A program made the translations under genes and the position numbers. The notes beneath the pieces are model-generated. The model saw only the letters and a program-made list of their open reading frames with translations, did no database searches and was not told where the DNA came from. From Lederbergia lenta NBRC 16444 (GTDB lineage: Bacteria; Bacillota; Bacilli; Bacillales; Bacillaceae_C), in assembly GCF_001591545.1 (NCBI RefSeq), contig NZ_BCVC01000008.1:35296-99295 (forward strand): 64,000 bases of DNA, written 5' to 3'. Shown piece after piece: positions 59,618 to 64,000 of the stretch (positions are counted from its first letter, which is position 1; each line of letters opens with the position of its first letter).

Positions 59618-61273
59618 TTGAAAAAGACAAGCAAATATTGGTTATTGCTTACGTCAATGCTTTTGGTACTCGCTGTAATGGTTGGTTGTACGAAAGGGGC
59701 ATCCAATGAAGAAGACGGGGATGGGAAAAGCTCAGAAACAGAAAAGTCCAGTGAAAATAATGATAAGCCATTTGTGTTAGGAGAAGAACAATTAGATATT
59801 ACGATGTTTGGAAATTATGACTGGTATACAATGCCACCCTGGGGCGAAGATATATCATCAGAATGGATTAAAGAGAACAAAAAAGTAAACATTACCGCTA
59901 TTGATGGCGGTGGGGAAGCCGCTCAAAGATTAAGTACTTTGATAGCAGGCCAAGATTTACCTGATTTCATCTGGACCGATAAAGGGGCAGATGTAGAGAG
60001 ATTACGTCAAGGCGATGTGTTAGTTCCTTTAGATGATTATTTAGATAAGTATACGAATTTAAGAGACTGGTTTGGTGAAGCGGGTATTAATATGCTTCGT
60101 TCTGATGACGGAAAACTATACCAATTCCCAAACTGGTATAATTCACAACCATTTGGTAACGCTGGCTATGTCGTCCATAAAGGTATTTATGAAGAATTGG
60201 GTTCACCTAAACTTGAAACAACAGATGATTTATACGAGTATCTAAAAACTGTGAAAGAAAAATTTCCAGATGTAACACCATTTGAAACTCATATAGACGG
60301 ACAAGGTGTTAGTGTCTTATATTCTGCATTTACAGAAGACAGCTCTCCAGGGGATATCCGAAGACATGCAGTAACGGATGGGGAGAAGCTATCATCAATT
60401 TTCACCAGTCCAGAATATATTGAGTCACAGCAATATGCAAGTAAATTATTCCGAGAGAAATTAATTACACAAGATGCCTTGTCCCAAGATATAGACATGG
60501 TTACAGCAAAAGTAACGGGTGGTAAAGTTGCTGTTTATGCTGCAGCAAGTCCAACCGAATTTGCAAGTGTCGGTCACTATAATATGTTGAAGGAAGATCC
60601 CGACAGTGGCTATTTTTATATTTGGCCTATCGCCAAAGAAGGATTGGACAAGAATAAAATCTATCCAGGTGATTACAGCATGATGGGTTGGAATGTTAGT
60701 GTTATTACTAAAGATGCAAAAGATCCTGAAAAAGTTTTTGCTTTTCTAGATTGGTTAACAGGTCCTGAGGGGCAAACTTCCTTGATCTTTGGACCAGAAG
60801 GTAAGTATTGGGATGGTTTTGATGAGGAAGGTCTTCCACAATTTACGGATGAATATGTAAATGACCCAGAAGGTCTTGCAAAAATTGATGTTGATACAGG
60901 TAACTTTCAGTGGAACGGAAACTCGAATTTCCTAGATACTGCCAAGGCAAAGTTCACAGCTTCGCTACCTGAGGAAGAACGTAGATGGGATACGCATTGG
61001 CAATCGGAAGTAACATGGAAAACACAATTAAATGGAACAGAATTTGAAAACATAAATCCACTTCCAGATTCGGAAGAAGGTAGAATCTTACAAAGTATTG
61101 ATGAAATTGCCGAAGAAGCAAGAGCACAAGCGTTATTTGCAAAAAGTGATGAAGAAGTAGCTGAAATCTTTGCAAAGGCTGCCGAAAATGCCAATAATCT
61201 TGGTCATGATCAGCTACTTGAATATCAAACAGAAAAATGGCAAGAGAATTTGAAGAAGTTAGGAAAAAAATAA
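59618..61273 (+). CDS. ABC oligosaccharide importer solute-binding lipoprotein, LplA/YtcQ type
   Basis: A 551-residue binding protein, longer than family 1 proteins and of the size of the LplA/YtcQ group that bind larger saccharides. Signal peptide with lipobox VGC (Cys24), Ser/Glu-rich linker, then the binding fold (KINITAIDGGGEAAQRLSTL is replaced here by KVNITAIDGGGEAAQRL). Starts TTG behind AAGAGGGGGAAGGG. Last gene of the operon, followed by a terminator. Ligand not known; chitin or peptidoglycan fragments are likely by context. Confidence 0.89.
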   Translation: MKKTSKYWLLLTSMLLVLAVMVGCTKGASNEEDGDGKSSETEKSSENNDKPFVLGEEQLDITMFGNYDWYTMPPWGEDISSEWIKENKKVNITAIDGGGEAAQRLSTLIAGQDLPDFIWTDKGADVERLRQGDVLVPLDDYLDKYTNLRDWFGEAGINMLRSDDGKLYQFPNWYNSQPFGNAGYVVHKGIYEELGSPKLETTDDLYEYLKTVKEKFPDVTPFETHIDGQGVSVLYSAFTEDSSPGDIRRHAVTDGEKLSSIFTSPEYIESQQYASKLFREKLITQDALSQDIDMVTAKVTGGKVAVYAAASPTEFASVGHYNMLKEDPDSGYFYIWPIAKEGLDKNKIYPGDYSMMGWNVSVITKDAKDPEKVFAFLDWLTGPEGQTSLIFGPEGKYWDGFDEEGLPQFTDEYVNDPEGLAKIDVDTGNFQWNGNSNFLDTAKAKFTASLPEEERRWDTHWQSEVTWKTQLNGTEFENINPLPDSEEGRILQSIDEIAEEARAQALFAKSDEEVAEIFAKAAENANNLGHDQLLEYQTEKWQENLKKLGKK

Positions 61274-61287
61274 TAACAAATTAAAAT

Positions 61288-61326
61288 AAAAGGGTGACCT
61301 AGAAAAAAATTATGGTCACTCTTTTT
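61288..61326 (+). terminator. Terminator after the second importer operon
   Basis: AAAAGGGTGACC pairs with GGTCACTCTTTT (one G-T pair) and runs into T residues. Confidence 0.85.
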
Positions 61327-61766
61327 ATACGGCAGGCATATAATGCTTTTTTAAGATATTTTTTTGGGAAAGCTTCATTATATTTTATTTAGCCGCTTAG
61401 AATGATTGAATTTCTCTTTTTATGAAAAGGAACATTAATTAGATTGCACTCTATCAAAAGTAAAGCAGATAATATTTCTTCCTGTCTTTTCATGACAACG
61501 ATAGACTCCCAATCGTACTATGCTAGAGAGCATGTTTTGAATTGAGCTCTGAATGTTCCCTTACATCTTTTTCATGAAATGTAATTAAAATATTTATAAC
61601 TTAGTTTAGCCTACATCTATAAATAAGTATCTCTTTATTTAGATCATCTATCGAGCCAAGTCTCTGCATAAGTAATGGATAGAATAAGGTTATAATTATA
61701 TCGGGAAAGTAATGGGTGCGGGGATTTCTGGGGCAATAAAAAGTAAGAGGAAGCATACAATTACAT

Positions 61767-61782
61767 ATATAGACAACTATAC
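61767..61782 (+). promoter_or_regulatory. Operator-like palindrome, site 3
   Basis: ATATAG-ACAA-CTATAC, sharing 14 of 16 bases with site 1 (48721). It lies about 45 bases upstream of the putative -10 of the GntR gene, consistent with autoregulation. Confidence 0.45.
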
Positions 61783-61824
61783 TATTGAATGATAAGATAA
61801 GTATGTAAGCTCATCTTTCTTTTA

Positions 61825-61833
61825 TGTTATAAT
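61825..61833 (+). promoter_or_regulatory. Extended -10 promoter of the GntR-murQ operon
   Basis: TGTTATAAT (TGN plus a perfect TATAAT at 61828-61833) about 50 bases before the GntR start. No good -35 at the right distance, as allowed for extended -10 promoters. Confidence 0.5.
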
Positions 61834-61882
61834 ATTCTTAAAAGTGTGTATAGAGCAAGATTCGTTTGAGAGGAGAAATTAT

Positions 61883-62608
61883 ATGATTGACAAGTCTTCC
61901 CCGATCCCTATTTATTATCAATTGGAAGAGCATATTAAAAAGCTAATTGAAAAGGGGGATTTAAATCCTGGGGATTCTCTTCCCTCTGAAAGAGAATATG
62001 GAGAGATATATGGTATTAGTAGAATGACAGTCCGACAAGCGATAACAAACCTTGTGAATGAACGCATTCTATATAGAGTTAAAGGTAAGGGTACATTTGT
62101 AATGGAGCAAAAGCTGGAGCAAAAATTACAAGGTTTAACTAGCTTTTCCGAAGATATGAAGGTTAGGGGAATGAAAGCGGGAGTAAAGTTACTTAGTTTT
62201 GATATCATTCCTGCTGATAATGATATAGCAGAACAGCTTGGTATAAATGAACAAGATCTTATATATGAAATAAAGCGGATACGTTTAGCAGAAGGAATTC
62301 CGATGGCATTGGAGCGAACATATATCTCTGCAGACAGGGTTCAAGGATTAAATGAGGAAATTGTAAAACATTCTCTATATGAATTTATTGAAAATACCTT
62401 AAAGCTAAAGATTTCGGGTGGAGTCCAAATTATTGAAGCTGCGATTGCTAATGAAGAAGAAGTTGAACATCTTCAAATACCAAAAAACTCACCAATTCTA
62501 TTAATGCAACGGACTACTACTTTGGAAAACAAAGTGAGTTTTGAAGTGGTAAAATCCTCCTATCGCGCTGATAGATATAAATTTATGATTGACCTGAAAC
62601 GATTTTGA
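61883..62608 (+). CDS. GntR-family regulator, HutC/NagR (UTRA) type
   Basis: A 241-residue regulator from the ATG at 61883 behind GAGGAGAAA; an earlier in-frame start is not needed. N-terminal winged helix (about 1-72, with LPSEREYGEIYGISRMTVRQAI) and a C-terminal UTRA ligand domain (about 90-238, GIPMALERTYIS). Members such as NagR/DasR respond to GlcN-6-P or GlcNAc-6-P. Directly followed by murQ and near two importer operons with similar operator-like sites, so it is the likely regulator of the cluster. Confidence 0.9.
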   Translation: MIDKSSPIPIYYQLEEHIKKLIEKGDLNPGDSLPSEREYGEIYGISRMTVRQAITNLVNERILYRVKGKGTFVMEQKLEQKLQGLTSFSEDMKVRGMKAGVKLLSFDIIPADNDIAEQLGINEQDLIYEIKRIRLAEGIPMALERTYISADRVQGLNEEIVKHSLYEFIENTLKLKISGGVQIIEAAIANEEEVEHLQIPKNSPILLMQRTTTLENKVSFEVVKSSYRADRYKFMIDLKRF

Positions 62609-62625
62609 TTATCGAGGTGAAGGCG

Positions 62626-63528
62626 ATGAGTAATAACGTAACAGAGCTAGTTAATAAAAATAGCATGAACATTGACGAGTTGTCATCAGCAGATATTGTT
62701 TCTTTAATGGTGGAAGAAGATAGGGTAATATATCAAGGAGTAAAGCAGGCAATGCCTGATATTGCTAGGTCGATAGATCTTATTGTTGAGCAATGGAAGA
62801 AAGGCGGAAGGGTATTTGTAGTTGGGGCCGGTACAAGTGGTAGATTAGGGGTACTTGATGCAGCAGAATTAGGTCCGACCTATTCCATTGATGAATCTCG
62901 ATGGATTGGAATAATTGCTGGTGGTTACGAAGCAATGTGGAAGCCTTTAGAAGAACATGAAGATGATGAAAATCTAATTGATTTACTAGGGGCATATAAC
63001 TTTTGCGAGTTAGACGTAGTAATTGGTGTAACTGCTAGCGGATCAACACCATATGTATTATCTGCTATTAAATTTGCTAACGACATAGGTGGAACTACTA
63101 TTTCAATTAGTTGTAACGAGGGCACCATTTCATCAGAACTAAGTGATTGTGGAATTGAAGTCGTTGTAGGACCAGAAGTAATTCGAGGTTCCACGAGATT
63201 AAAGGCGGGTACAGCACAAAAAACGGCCTTAAATATTATTTCTACGGGCACGATGGTTCGTTTAGGAAAAGTATATAAAAATCAGATGGTAGATATGCAA
63301 TTAATCAATAAAAAGTTGCATAAACGCGCTGAAAGAACTTTGATCGAATTGGCCGGAGTAACAGAAGTTGAAGCAAAGACATTACTTCAAAAGGCTAACT
63401 ATGATTTAAAGACCGCGATTTTTATAGGAATGACAAAGTCGGATGTCGCTGAGGCGCATACATATATAGCGAATGAAAGTGGGCATTTAAAGTCTGCTAT
63501 TTATAAATACATGGAACAATATAAATGA
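62626..63528 (+). CDS. murQ: N-acetylmuramic acid 6-phosphate etherase MurQ
   Basis: Splits MurNAc-6-P into GlcNAc-6-P and D-lactate, a key step in reuse of cell-wall sugar. The 300-residue protein has a SIS domain with VGAGTSGRLGVLDAAEL and GVTASGSTPYVLSA, then AGTAQKTALNIISTG and a UBA-like C-terminal helix bundle. I use the ATG at 62626 behind GAGGTGAAGG, 17 bases after the GntR gene. No MurNAc kinase or PTS gene is in the window, so the source of MurNAc-6-P is unknown. Confidence 0.94.
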   Translation: MSNNVTELVNKNSMNIDELSSADIVSLMVEEDRVIYQGVKQAMPDIARSIDLIVEQWKKGGRVFVVGAGTSGRLGVLDAAELGPTYSIDESRWIGIIAGGYEAMWKPLEEHEDDENLIDLLGAYNFCELDVVIGVTASGSTPYVLSAIKFANDIGGTTISISCNEGTISSELSDCGIEVVVGPEVIRGSTRLKAGTAQKTALNIISTGTMVRLGKVYKNQMVDMQLINKKLHKRAERTLIELAGVTEVEAKTLLQKANYDLKTAIFIGMTKSDVAEAHTYIANESGHLKSAIYKYMEQYK

Positions 63529-63568
63529 AAAGACCTTGCTAGCATCACTTTGCTAGCAAGGTCTTTTC
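63527..63568. terminator. Terminator after murQ
   Basis: GAAAAGACCTTGCTAGCA pairs perfectly with TGCTAGCAAGGTCTTTTC around a short loop. It includes the end of murQ and is symmetrical enough to act on both strands. Confidence 0.85.
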
Positions 63569-63808
63569 GTCATGATATTTTCATAAATAATGAATTCTTC
63601 CTCCTTCATCTTAAGCTCCATGATTGCAGAAAGGAAGAATCCTGCTATCCCTATAATGTCTTTATAGAAAAAAGCTCTAGAGTAACGGCTCTTATAGATC
63701 TTGTGTGCAAATAAGGGAGGCTTATAACTAAACTTGCTACCTCATCAATATCAGGAGATCTCCTTGGTTCTCACTCTCGTATTGTTTAACACCCTGCTTG
63801 TGCTCTTT

Positions 63809-64000
63809 TTAATTTAAGTCTTTTCTTCTATGAAAAATAAATAAACCAATTCCTAGTAATAGAAGGAGGCCCCCTATTAAAAATAGATTATATGTGTTTG
63901 TTGCTGTATTAGGGAGTTTCTTTCCGTCTTCCAATTTACCTGGCTTAGGATCTTTTATTTCATTTGGTTTTTTAGTTTCATTCGGTTTTATGGATTGACC
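63809..64000 (-). CDS. Cell-wall-anchored protein, C-terminal part with LPNTAT sorting signal
   Basis: The minus-strand frame is open from the window edge to TAA at 63809-63811, giving the last 63 residues. It shows a Lys/Pro/Asn-rich wall-spanning stretch (KKPNEIKDPKPGKLED), the sortase motif LPNTAT, a hydrophobic segment of about 20 residues and a basic tail HRRKDLN. The LPNTA form is the type linked to class D sortases in bacilli. The N-terminal domains lie beyond the window, so function is unknown. Confidence 0.85.
   Translation of the reverse strand, partial: GQSIKPNETKKPNEIKDPKPGKLEDGKKLPNTATNTYNLFLIGGLLLLLGIGLFIFHRRKDLN

Larger units (their letters stand above)
61327..61882 (+). other. 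Upstream region of the GntR-murQ operon
   Basis: About 550 bases without a gene. Contains operator-like site 3 (61767-61782) and an extended -10 promoter (TGTTATAAT ending at 61833). Nothing else recognised. Confidence 0.5.

Overview
The window is a low-GC Firmicutes chromosome. It opens inside the S10/spc/alpha ribosomal supercluster in the order found in Bacillus: rplB end, rpsS ... secY, adk, map, a KOW gene, infA, rpmJ, rpsM, rpsK, rpoA, rplQ, ecfA1, ecfA2, ecfT, truA, rplM, rpsI. Gene order, strong GGAGG ribosome binding sites, frequent TTG and GTG starts, a zinc-type S14 and L36, and a B. subtilis-like gene between map and infA point to Bacillaceae or Caryophanaceae (a Bacillus or Lysinibacillus relative). 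The species cannot be named from the sequence alone.

1-17.3 kb is this core translation and secretion block. 17.3-35.1 kb is an integrated mobile element inserted at the 3' end of rpsI. It is bounded by a 17-bp direct repeat that contains the rpsI stop codon. Its backbone reads integrase, excisionase, Rep_trans/MobT-type relaxase, a GC-rich oriT-like palindrome, an FtsK/TcpA-type coupling ATPase, a DUF961 protein and an HTH regulator. No type IV secretion genes are present, so it looks like an integrative and mobilizable element. Its cargo is a stand-alone RadC, a complete type I restriction-modification system (hsdM-hsdS-hsdR) and a SIR2-HerA defence pair followed by a DUF3800 gene broken by one in-frame stop. 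The native rpsI terminator now lies beyond the right end of the element.

35.2-45 kb holds accessory chromosomal genes. These are a small redox operon (FMN reductase, DsbA/FrnE-like protein, YdhR-type monooxygenase) divergent from a TetR regulator, two tandem near-identical von Willebrand A lipoproteins, and an ABC-2 exporter with a LytTR regulator and a DUF3021 membrane protein. A 21-bp-phased direct repeat upstream of the exporter could be the LytTR operator. After a 650-bp decayed stretch come a secreted SH3-amidase and a chemotaxis receptor.

48.7-63.5 kb is a carbohydrate region aimed at chitin or peptidoglycan amino sugars. It holds two ABC importers (each a binding lipoprotein plus two permeases, neither with an ATPase), a cytoplasmic GH20-type hexosaminidase, a lactonase-like beta-propeller protein, a secreted AA10 lytic polysaccharide monooxygenase with two CBM5/12 modules, a polytopic membrane protein whose mature end would start with His, a GntR/HutC regulator and the MurNAc-6-phosphate etherase MurQ. 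A shared operator-like sequence (GTATAG-N4-CTRTAC or a close variant) lies upstream of both importer operons and of the GntR gene, suggesting one regulon. The window ends inside a cell-wall-anchored protein with an LPNTAT sorting signal.

The most interesting places are the SIR2-HerA-DUF3800 island with its flanking repeats, the oriT-like palindrome, the LPMO next to a putative His-1 membrane protein, and the shared amino-sugar operator. All calls come from reading the sequence; no database search was run.
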